DNA of 64,000 bases from Eustoma russellianum (lineage: Eukaryota > Streptophyta > Magnoliopsida > Gentianales > Gentianaceae): the NCBI GenBank assembly GCA_036186865.1, contig AP025057.1:28298038-28362037 (forward strand), in the 5' to 3' direction. Both the position numbers and the translations under genes were made by a program. Shown here piece after piece: positions 35,384 to 44,459 of the stretch; position 1 is the first letter of the stretch; each line of letters begins with the position of its first letter. Below the pieces are notes generated by a model. It saw nothing but the letters and a program-made list of their open reading frames with translations, was not told the DNA's origin and did not search any database.

Positions 35384-36295
35384 TTATTTATTCAACCCTT
35401 TACGAATGTCCCTTTTGGTACCCAAATTTGGGTGACCTTTTGTAGTTCGACCAAAAGGTGGGAAAAGAGATGAAGACGCAATATAATATATGTTAGGGGC
35501 AAATACGTTTGGCCTTTGGCCGAGAATCCCATCATGCACATAGTATGATCTTTGCCTTTGATATGCATTTGTATTCATGTGTATACTGCGTGATCTAAAT
35601 GAATTTGTGTTGTATGATCGTCGCGTATGCATCGATGGTTTCCTTTCAAATCTATATGGTACATGATTATACTTTGCACGTGATGAGAAAGAAGAAGGGC
35701 GATGAGGTATAATAGGTGATTCGCTAGTTTTGATATTCACCTTCTTAGGCTTTTCAATTCTTTTGAACACATATGGTTGCTTAGATGAAGATAAGAAAAA
35801 GTTTGTAGATTTATTTTTTTCCTCATTATCTTCAAGGTACCCTAATCCAGTTTTGTTACTTTCATGCTTTTGCGAAGAAATGAGACGATCTAGCGTGCAA
35901 ATTCCTCTATCAAATTGTTTTACCGTCTTTTCTAGATCTTCGTTTTTTGATCTCAAATCTGAGATCTCGGCTTTCATTACCATATTTTCGGATTTCAAAG
36001 ATTGAATTTTAGATCTCAATGACACAATCAAATTTGATGACTCTTCTTTTGAATCGTTTAATTGACATACAAGATTTGCGTTAGAGGATTCTAACGATTT
36101 CTTGTCTTCAATTAAGCGTTTCTTTTCTTTTGCAAGAGTTCTAGCAAACTTATGTAATTCAAGATATTCAACATATAAATCATTAAAAGATAGTTCAGAA
36201 TCAGAATCGGAATCGGAATTTACCTCACTATCAAAGGGTGGAGGCCTTTGCCTTGACATACCTTCTTGCTCGGTTTTGTCGCTAGTGGTTGCCAT
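35384..36295 (-). CDS. Truncated Gag of element G (coiled coil, no capsid or knuckle)
   Basis: A 303-codon open frame. I chose the ATG at 36295 (MATTSDKTEQEG) because it lies 56 bp after the LTR/PBS edge and matches the Gag start of J (MASTSYKTEQEG, 50040); the frame is open further upstream only through LTR sequence. After 'RPPPFD' it jumps straight to 'SEVNSDSDSDSELS'. Compared with J, roughly 1.1 kb encoding the capsid core and CCHC knuckle is missing, yet the frame is kept. Residues about 40-150 form a Lys/Glu/Leu/Ser heptad coiled coil, followed by an Arg/Tyr/Ser-rich basic tail. A one-base slip alters the last codons: the family ending 'VWVPK..' is read here as 'NLGTKRD'. It may be a Gag-interacting scaffold or simply a relic. 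I cannot tell whether it is expressed. Confidence 0.7.
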   Translation of the reverse strand: MATTSDKTEQEGMSRQRPPPFDSEVNSDSDSDSELSFNDLYVEYLELHKFARTLAKEKKRLIEDKKSLESSNANLVCQLNDSKEESSNLIVSLRSKIQSLKSENMVMKAEISDLRSKNEDLEKTVKQFDRGICTLDRLISSQKHESNKTGLGYLEDNEEKNKSTNFFLSSSKQPYVFKRIEKPKKVNIKTSESPIIPHRPSSFSSRAKYNHVPYRFERKPSMHTRRSYNTNSFRSRSIHMNTNAYQRQRSYYVHDGILGQRPNVFAPNIYYIASSSLFPPFGRTTKGHPNLGTKRDIRKGLNK

Positions 36296-36330
36296 CTCAC
36301 TAAGATCATTGGATCTCCTTGTTGTGAGTG

Positions 36331-36349
36331 TGCCTGCACTCTGATACCA
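36331..36349 (-). other. Primer-binding site of element G
   Basis: Minus strand TGGTATCAGAGTGCAGGCA, two bases from the 5' LTR end, the same PBS as J. Confidence 0.9.
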
Positions 36350-36351
36350 CT

Positions 36352-39320
36352 TGTAGGACCTGCAAGGCACCACTAGAAGAGGGAGTTGAATAGTGGGCGC
36401 GCAAAATTTGGTTTTTAAAATTGTTTTAATCCAAAAACCCAACTTCTGAAAACAGTTTCTATTTTTAGGACCTGTTTTGTAACGTTTTAAAAACTAGGTT
36501 ACAGGTCTTCCAAAATTCTGAAATTTGGATAGATCTTAGTCTCAGATGTTCTGAGTATCTCCTAATAATTTCAGATCAAAATTCAACCTTCAACCCTTTG
36601 AAAAATAGTTGGTGGTCAGATTGCGCAAATCTGCCAGAAATGGTAGTCTGATTTAAAAAATTTATTCCGATTAAACCGTGGCTCCAAATGGTCTGAAAAT
36701 TTAGTGACAAACCCCTTACTATTTTTATTTAATTGGGTTGAAATATTTTTGAAAAAGTCCTTTGGGAAGTTAGTCAAATACGTTCAAAGTCTTAACCTTT
36801 GCAAGTCTGAAAATCAGACTGCACTAGTCTCAGAACTATTGACGTTTGAATGACTTATACTTGTCCAAAAGGATTGAAACTTGCGCCAAATGAAACTTAA
36901 CCGTGTGGCTATGTTTCAGGAAAGTTTCGTGATTTTTAAAATTTGTTTGATATTTTTAAGATCGCGATGAAAATGATGCACTGTGCTGGAAATTGAATGT
37001 GAAGTGCTGAAAAGTAGAGAACACAAAGAATTTTATACTGGTTCGATTAAATCAACCTACTCCAGTCTTCGAGCACACCTTCCTCGGTTATCAATAAACA
37101 AAATAACACCTTAACACACAGGGTTGATGGAGTTATACACCAACTCCAACCCTTTACAATCAAAACAAGCAATCACAATGATCACGAACACTGCCACCGA
37201 ACGGATGAAGGTTTGATCACCCCTTGATCAACCTTTCACAATAATAGGGCGTGTATGGTGGTTTGAATGAAGCCTATACAATGTATTTAAATATAGATAC
37301 AATAGGCTATGAGAGAGAAGAAGAAAGAAAGATAGAAGAAGAAGGTCTAGAAAACGTTTTTCACTATAGCATTTGTGAGACTTGTCTTGTCTTTGATTTT
37401 CTCTTTTTCTCCTCTTTTTAACAAGTGTGGCCGCCCCCTCTAGCCTTTTCTTCCCCGTGGAAATTATCTTTTAAGTCCTTGGATGAATACCTTGCATTAT
37501 TGTGACATTCACTTGCTTACTTGGCAACACTTCATTGGATGATCATCTTGGTCTTGCTTACTTGACACTCATTGATTGGATGAGATTTGTCATTATTTGA
37601 TGACTGTACAAATCTGAATATTTCACTAAAACATGTGCCAAATTAGTTTTTAAAATATTGCCAAACATCACATAATTAATCCAATAAAATTTGCAAGACA
37701 AATTGTCTTCATTTACTTCAATAAAATCGACCAACTCACATATTCACATGCTGAAATTTTCAGCATGTGCAATATTCTAGACATATTCAAATTTTTGCCA
37801 TATTGGTATTACATTAATCTCTTGAAAATGAAGAAGCAAATATGTTAAATTTAAGACCAAGTTTTCGGCCATATTCATTCAACACATGCTGAAATTTTCA
37901 GCATATGTGATATTTCAAATATCTTCAAATTATTTCCATAACATCATCAAATCAATCCATTGAAATTGAAGAGGCAAATATATTATCATTAAGATAAAAA
38001 TTTCGGCCAACTCAATGTACACATGCAGAAATTTTCAGCATGTGTCATATATGTGACATAGTTTAAAACATTACCTTGTGTAGCTCCCTCCTTCATGTCA
38101 CTAACCTTGTATAATCCCTTCTTGACCAATCAAGATTCCAACTAGGCTCCACATAAGCTCCATCAAGGCTGAGCTAGGAATGTGACAAAGCTTGAACATG
38201 TGCTGAATTTATTTTTGCAAACTTTGTAAAATAGTGCACAATAATTATACACATATGGTATATTCCAATCAGCCCTAAATTGAATATTCTAGAACACTTT
38301 AGTATGTATTGAATATGTAAAAAGTGTCTAAATACATGCTACATGTCATGCCAAGAAAACGTTCCATGTGTCGTGTTCGTAGAAAACCGAATTTTCGACT
38401 TTTGTCGATTTCGCAATTTTTCTCCGATTGAATTCAAACTTTTTACACATGTTATATATATTATGTCACACATAATATACATAGAATAACTTGAATATTC
38501 AGCTCTAAAGGCTGAGTGTAAGTGGCGCCCCATGTGCTAAAATGTTGAATTTGAAATCTCCACAATTTGGCCTTAATTGAAGGTGATTTGTGTGTGCCAA
38601 CATGGAATGATTTTATGGCTGAATATACCATGTAAGCTAAAAAATGTGTGGCCATTTTTGAAGTGTAGGGGCTGGCCATCTATATATGGCAAGTACGTGA
38701 CATGTTGACAAAGTTTCTGTTGTCACTCGATACGACAATTTTTGGTTTAGAACCTTGTAACGTGTCGTAATAATTTTGTCGTCACCATGACTTATATCAT
38801 ATGATATAAGACCTTAATATACTCATAAATATGAGGTAAATATAGTGGTGTGAAGTTGACATACGTTCGTAAAATATATAATATGTCGGTAGTACGTTGG
38901 AATATATGTGTGTAGTGTCTTTTTAAAAAATCTGAATATATATATATATATATATATGTAATAACGTGTGATAAAGGTGGGAGAGGACTTTCCATTCTTC
39001 AATTTGTTGTCTTCATGCCTTTTTCAAATATATTTCCACTTGATGAACTACTTAGTTCATTTATCTAAGTGCTTACTTAATGAACTAGTTTAGTTCATTA
39101 ATGGTGGCACCTGAAAATAGTTCAAACACAACAAATGTTTGCCATTTGATGTAAGCTTTAAAGCTTCATGGCTCGTTAGTACGGCAACATTATATATAAA
39201 GTATATAAGGCAGGTTTGTTGTAAAAATGTATCAAGTCATAAAACGTGTCATGCATTTCTTTAGTACACGTTATTTAAATCATGCATTTCTGTAATCACT
39301 CAAACCCCTTTTTCTCAACA
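36352..39320 (-). repeat. 5' LTR of element G (right copy)
   Basis: 2969 bp, with the intact terminal TG...CA. It carries the same three palindromes (about 37748, 37887 and 38024) and a TA run near 38937-38956. Confidence 0.92.
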
Positions 39321-40215
39321 TTTACCGAACATCACACAATGTCCATCATCCGCCATGCCTCGACTTGATGTTGAAATTGCCTTTGCCCGTAATCTTCAAA
39401 TGCTCTCCATCTGCTAGAAACACCTTGCCATATTCTTCAAACACAAAATATTTCATCAATTCTTACATAAGGTTGAATGAAATGACAAACCGGAATCAAG
39501 AATCCATGATTCAATGGGGCTGTCGATGCAAAGGACTAAAGCATCATCGGAAGCCTCCTTTGCCGTCACATTTTTTGAACTCAGCATATCCCCCTTCTTC
39601 TTCATCTCTATTGGCTTCTCATGCCCGCACTCCACGTGGCCTTTCTTTCCACAATTCTAACACTCCATCTCGGTTTTGTTTTGAGATTTTCTGCGTCTGT
39701 TGAATTTTCTTTCTCGACTATCCATTTATTCGGTGTCTCGGCCTCTTTGAGTGGTTAAGGCTGATCCACCCCCTTCGTCTCGATCATTCTTGTGAATTCT
39801 CTCGCTAATGATGCAGTCACAAACATAGTTGTGGGTCAGCACTTCTTGACTTGAGATCACCTCTATAGTAGTCGACTAACTATTTGCCATAGAGATCAAC
39901 AAATAGTGCGCGATCGACAAATTTGTTCGAGCTCGATGACTTTTCGAACAAATCAGACAGCCTCTTGATGAAGCCGAATGTTGTGGTTTCTTTGACAATG
40001 TGTGAAGCCACATCTATTGAGATAGTGTTGCGGTTAAGTCTAAGGACTTAGTGATTCAATTTCTTCCACACCCTCTCCTCTATCCTGTTAGGTTTATGCT
40101 CCAGCATCCTCCAACTCCGTTGCATACAACATATCGGTTATTTGTAATTTCTAATCGAAGTATTTTTTGTTGGAAACCGAGTATTCACCTTGCGGTCCTC
40201 CATGTTGATCGGCCA
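39321..40215 (-). pseudogene. Copia F gag and protease start, degenerate
   Basis: On the minus strand a Copia protease start, 'SWILDSGLSFH' (near 39520), and 'VFLADGEHLKITGKGNFNIK'-type continuation (near 39410) are readable. Upstream there is a CCHC-like 'NCGKKGHVEC' near 39650-39680 with an in-frame TAG inside the knuckle. The Gag zone (39700-40200) contains many stops. Element G is inserted just distal to the protease. Confidence 0.75.
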
Positions 40216-40235
40216 ACACAAGCTTTCATACCAAT

Positions 40236-40517
40236 TGATAATAAATCGAGAACACGCACAAGGAATAAATGAACGAAAAAGCAAAGAATGCAATAAGAAG
40301 AACACGAGATTTTTGTGGAAAAACCCTCATCCGGCCTGCTCAAAAACCACACACGTATAGCCGTCCTATATGTCTTGTATTTATGGAAGAATATGCAACT
40401 ACAAGGAAATTAGACATTATTTACAACTAAAAAACTTGTACAAAAGAAGATAAGGATACAAGTTATATATGATATCAGATGCTTAAATCATTTTGTAAAA
40501 CTTATTCCTAAAAACTT
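40236..40517 (-). repeat. 5' LTR of Copia F, truncated
   Basis: Matches 28961-29262 from TGATAATAAA onward, but stops at ...TAAAAACTTGGA. The expected final TGTCTCCATCTTAACA-like end is absent and nad3-type mitochondrial sequence follows. The break lies 147 bp from the N gap and may be an assembly product. Confidence 0.85.
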
Positions 40518-40664
40518 GGAGCGAGAGAATGAAGTGTTCTGTGGTGATGTCAGAATTTGCACCTATTTCTATCTATTTAGTGATCAGTCTGCTATTTTCT
40601 TTGATCCCACTCGGTCTTCCTTTTTTATTTTCTTCCAATAGTTCGGCCTATCCAGAAAAATTGT
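40518..40664 (+). pseudogene. nad3: Mitochondrial nad3 fragment, first copy
   Basis: 147 bp, exactly identical to 40763-40909. It holds the upstream GGAGCGAGAGAATG and the first codons of mitochondrial NADH dehydrogenase subunit 3 (MSEFAPISIYLV..., to ...YPEKL). It is joined directly to the truncated Copia F LTR on the left and to 10 Ns on the right. It is either a real duplicated NUMT or a gap-filling artefact. Confidence 0.75.
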
Positions 40665-40674
40665 NNNNNNNNNN
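40665..40674. other. Assembly gap (10 N)
   Basis: Ten consecutive Ns, the only unresolved bases in the window, between two identical nad3 segments. Confidence 0.99.
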
Positions 40675-41004
40675 AAAAGATAAAGGCGTTGTTGGTCACA
40701 AAGGGGAATAGTTTAGGAAAAGTAGTCTTTCTTTTTTTTCCGGTATGCCGCTCCGCGAGCAAGGAGCGAGAGAATGAAGTGTTCTGTGGTGATGTCAGAA
40801 TTTGCACCTATTTCTATCTATTTAGTGATCAGTCTGCTATTTTCTTTGATCCCACTCGGTCTTCCTTTTTTATTTTCTTCCAATAGTTCGGCCTATCCAG
40901 AAAAATTGTTTGCCTACGAATGTGGTTTTGATCCTTCTTGTTTCCATTTTATTTATTATTTATGATCTGGAAGTAACCTTTTCCATTACTTGGCAGTACC
41001 TCTT
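40675..41004 (+). pseudogene. nad3: Mitochondrial nad3 NUMT, second copy with internal deletion
   Basis: Upstream sequence (including a CCGCTCCGCGAGCAAGG stretch), then ATG at 40795 and MSEFAPISIYLV...YECGFDP. After that codon about 40 bp are missing. It resumes as L-V-S-I-L-F-I-I-Y-D-L-E-V-T-F in a shifted frame, and similarity fades near 41004. In mitochondria NAD3 is a small membrane subunit of complex I. Here the gene is truncated, frameshifted and lodged among nuclear transposons, so it should be inert. Ser at codon 2 and Pro in 'SLIPLG' look like unedited positions, which points to DNA transfer rather than reverse-transcribed edited mRNA. Confidence 0.8.
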
Positions 41005-42919
41005 GTCTTTATTTTTGACAGTGCATGAAACATTCGGCACATGTATAAGGATGTAATTAACATCTATTTCCACAGAAAACTTGACAGTGACCTACATATA
41101 AAAAGCCATAAAGATTCACTATGTCAAGCATACGTCCACTTCTCGAGAACTACGTTCCATCAAATTACATATATCTATAAAATGATCCATTCTGTCATTG
41201 CGTTTTAAAAAAAATATGGATCTAACTTTATTATTATCTATGTATATACTGAGTTTGAATACAACAATAATTTTACTCTCTTGCAATCGTACCCATGTTT
41301 GCATACATTCGACCCTTTATGTCGCTTCATAGCTCATCTTAAAATATTTTAAAAACAATGGATTACTCAAAGCAAGAATTTGATAGCAATGACTTTGAAA
41401 TATCTAGGTTCTACACTGGTTTACAGATTGAACGCTTTGAAGATATGATTTTTGAGCACCAATCAACTTACTGAGAGAAAGTTTGAAAAGGTTGTATATG
41501 AAATTGCATTTACTATGTTCCTGAATGATTGTTGGAACACTTGATATCGACAAAATTTTATTTAAACCATGTAATAAAAACAAGAAGATTTTCGACTCCA
41601 ATATACCATATCTCAATGCAATTAATGCATTAATGAATCTTGTGAATAATACTAAACCGTATATCTCTTTTGTTAACAAAGGTAGTAGACTGGTCATTTA
41701 AAAAGTGTGGCTGACTACTGATTTTATCGCTTCTATTTCCTAATTTATTATTAAAAAACAACCTCTGTTCTTGAGAATGTACACACCTAAAGAGACAAAT
41801 TAATAATTTAACTACTTTTCTTGTACTATTTATGAAATATAAATAATCTTTTTAGTACGGACAAAAAAATGCGGACGGTTCATTTGAGACAGAAAGAGAA
41901 AAATTTTGCCTCAACTAAACGACACTAGAATGAGATCAAGCACGTATTTTGGCAGAAACAAGTGATTCAAGTCTATCATATTCAAATTGATAGTATCCGG
42001 AAATATTTAGGCATGCAAATGGATTATATTTATTCGCCATAAAGAACGATCTCGAACTTTCTTCTTCTTCTTTCCCATAACATTTTAATAAACAAGTTCA
42101 ATCGTCTTCTACTAGATCAAATGATAAGAAAAAACAAGTTCAATCGTCTTTTACTAGATCAAATGATAAGAAAAAGCCGTTATATTATGAGAGGTATTTG
42201 TTAGTAATCTACCTTGATCAATTGGTAAAAAAAATTGCTTTAAAAACGACGTAACATTTGTTTATTACATCTGGTCTACTTTTTTTCTTTGTTTTTGGTT
42301 TTTTTATTGATGCCTATATCTTTGTCTAAATATTTTCAGAACCAACACTTTCTAAACATCTTTTCAATTCAATTTTCCGATTAATCAAACCATTGTCTGG
42401 ATTTCTTTCCTTCATCCCTCCCAACCATTCTCTGGATTTGTTCTTTCCGTTTTAGTTCTGGCGTTATTCTTTGTGTTTCTACATCATCATCCACTAACCA
42501 AATTTTTCTTTGCAATAATCAATTATTACGATAGTCAATAGTTGATCATTGATCGACTCAATACTTCATCTGGTGGTCACAATATTCAAGTTGCAATTTG
42601 TTTTGAAACTTAACTGTAAATATTCATATAAGTTGCTGACTTGAAAAGTAAATATTCTTACATTTGAAAGTTTGACATGTCCGACATAAGTTGACCATCA
42701 AGATAAAAAAGGATTTAGCGTGCAGTGGCTAGAACAATTACATAATGATTTGAATATTATACTAGTAGACTGTATATTATACTAATCACTAGACTACTAA
42801 AACCAAAGCACGCAAGTTGTTTCTGTCACGTCGTGAGGAGTTAATAATAAGTACGATGTCAATGTTTCACCTTTTTTTTTTTCTTTCAGAAATTAATGTT
42901 TGACTTCACTTTCTCCATA
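41005..42919. other. AT-rich spacer without genes
   Basis: No supported gene. The frames at 41119-41304 and 41404-41697 (minus) have no domain features. The only structure seen is a short tandem duplication at 42091-42174. Confidence 0.5.
42091..42174. repeat. 42-bp tandem duplication
   Basis: Two adjacent 42-bp units (42091-42132 and 42133-42174), beginning AACAAGTTCAATCGTC and ending GATAAGAAAA, with one substitution. A recent local duplication in spacer DNA. Confidence 0.9.
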
Positions 42920-43392
42920 TGTAAAGAAACGCTCAAAATTGACAACTGAAAACTTGCTTCTTCTTATTCATCAGATCAAAAATTTATAGTACATACATTG
43001 ATTGATATCTATCACTTCCTTAATTATATCTAACAAGATAATCTCAAATCCTATCATTAGTATACAATCAAATTCAAATATATGATTAGATAATGCTAAC
43101 CTCCTAATTAATATGCATATCCAATCATATCCACAAATATCTACAACGACAGTCTTGATCTGTCAACCAAATATCTACAAAGACAGTCTTGATCTCTCGA
43201 GCTCACTCCAGCACGACAGATCAAGTCAGTAATGTCCGATTCCAGCTCAGCCAAGTCAGTAGATCAAGTCTGCTCTGCTGCCCAGGTCAGCTCGGCAAGC
43301 TAGTACATCAAGTCCGCCAAGGATACAAACCAAGGCTGCTGTGCTGGCCAACTTAGCACCGAAGCTCAGCTCAACATCAATCAACTCTAACA
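42920..43392 (-). repeat. 3' LTR of Copia H
   Basis: 473 bp, TGTAAAGAAACGC...CAACTCTAACA on the plus strand. It includes a local duplication of about 33 bp (TATCTACAA-GACAGTCTTGATC) at 43138-43199. Confidence 0.88.
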
Positions 43393-44459
43393 CCCACCCT
43401 TAAGTTGGCGCGTGCAGGTGGGACATGCCCAACTTGGTCATTAATAAAAGAAAGTCGCAAGAACCAAGAGACTTGGTTAGTAGGTCGGCCAATTGCTGAG
43501 TGGTAGAAATGTGAGTAGGACAAATAATCCCAGCAAGTATAGAATCGCGGAGAACATGACAATCAACTTCAATGTGTTTGGTTCGTTCATGATACACCGG
43601 ATTATGAGCAAGATGTAAGGCGGACTAACTGTCCGTGAAGAGAGGAATAGGGGTATCATGTGGGATGTCAAAAAATTGAAGCAAACCTAGAAACCACTTG
43701 ATTTCGTAGGTAGTATAAGCCATGGCCCAAAGAGCGAGAGACAATATGCTGTTTCTTGGTCTTCAAGAAGATGGGGGCATCACTGAGCTTAATGTAGTAG
43801 GCGAAATCGAGCGTCGAGTGAGCGGGCAGCTAGCCCAGTCAGAGTCACTATATGCTGTGAGACGCAAGAAACTCGTCGAAGGAAAAAAGAATGCCCTGAC
43901 CCGGATGTCCTTTGAGATAACAAACAACTCTGTTGGCAGCTCTCCAATGGTCAAGACGTTGAGATTGCATGAATCGGGCCAAAGTGTGAACAACATAGGA
44001 AAGTTCAGGACGAGTAACAGAAAGGTAAATCAAGCGGCTGACAAGCCGGCGGTAGGACAATGCATCATCCAATAGGGGACTGGCAGACTGAGCTAAGTGA
44101 TTTTGTTGTTCTAACGGAGTAGAAGATGGTTTGGCACCTAACAATCCACAATCAGAAATGATGCCCAGAGCATATTTACGTTAAGAAACAAAGATGCCAT
44201 CAGGGCTGCGCACAACCTCTAAATAAAGAAAATACTTCAGTGATCCAAGAACCTTCATATGAAAGCAAGTGCTGAGATACGACTTCAGCACGGTCATGGA
44301 TTGGGCATCCTTTTCCATAATGAGGAGATCATCGACATATACAAGAACATAGATCCGAATATGATCTTGAAAGTACCTAAACAGAGAGTAGTCTGAATAG
44401 GACTGCACAAAACCATACTTACATAGAGCATCTGAGAACTTGGCAAACCAGCAGCATGG
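43393..44459 (-). pseudogene. Copia H RT distal part and RNase H
   Basis: Minus strand from 44459: 'CWFAKFSDALCKYGFVQS', 'DYSLF', YVDDLLIM near 44325-44345 and 'YFLYLEVVRSPDGIFVS'. Then 'PSSTPLEQQNHLAQS', 'YRRLVSRLIYLSVTRPELSY' and 'HWRAANRVVCYLKGHPGQGI' (44144-43848), RNase H 'YSDSDWASCPLTRRS' (43910) and 'HERTKHIEVDCHVLRD' with 'QLADLLTKSL' (43597-43400). Frameshifts and stops separate these. The purine tract is AAGGGTGGG before the LTR. Confidence 0.9.

Larger units (their letters stand above)
32167..39320 (-). mobile_element. Giant-LTR non-autonomous element G (LARD/TR-GAG type)
   Basis: LTRs are 32167-35092 (2926 bp) and 36352-39320 (2969 bp), both starting TGTAGGACCTGCA on the plus strand. 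The interior is only 1259 bp. The PBS (minus strand TGGTATCAGAGTGCAGG, 36333-36349) is a full iMet type. The purine tract (minus strand AAAAGGGAGAGA) adjoins the left LTR. The flanks TATAC (32162-32166) and TTTAC (39321-39325) are a TSD with one change. The only frame is a truncated Gag, with no pol. LTR ends and Gag are closely related to J (47291-60010). Family knowledge places such Gag and very long LTRs in the SIRE/Maximus Copia lineage. Confidence 0.92.
28961..40517 (-). mobile_element. Copia LTR retrotransposon F, split by element G
   Basis: A reverse-oriented Copia with short LTRs: 28961-29262 (302 bp) and 40236-40517, the latter cut off about 20 bp early where mitochondrial DNA begins. 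The PBS follows the right LTR (minus strand TGGTATGAAAGC, 40222-40233), and the purine tract GGGAGAT precedes the left LTR. RNase H, RT and integrase lie at 29263-32166; protease and Gag lie at 39321-40215. Element G separates them. Its TSD (TATAC/TTTAC) and the resumption of pol on each side show that F is one element. All frames are broken. Confidence 0.9.

Noticed and set aside
40795..40965. Functional nad3 gene
   Set aside because: Frameshifted after 'YECGFDP', truncated, and lodged among nuclear transposons beside an assembly gap.
41404..41697. 97-codon minus-strand frame in the spacer
   Set aside because: AT-rich composition, no motifs and no neighbouring gene features.
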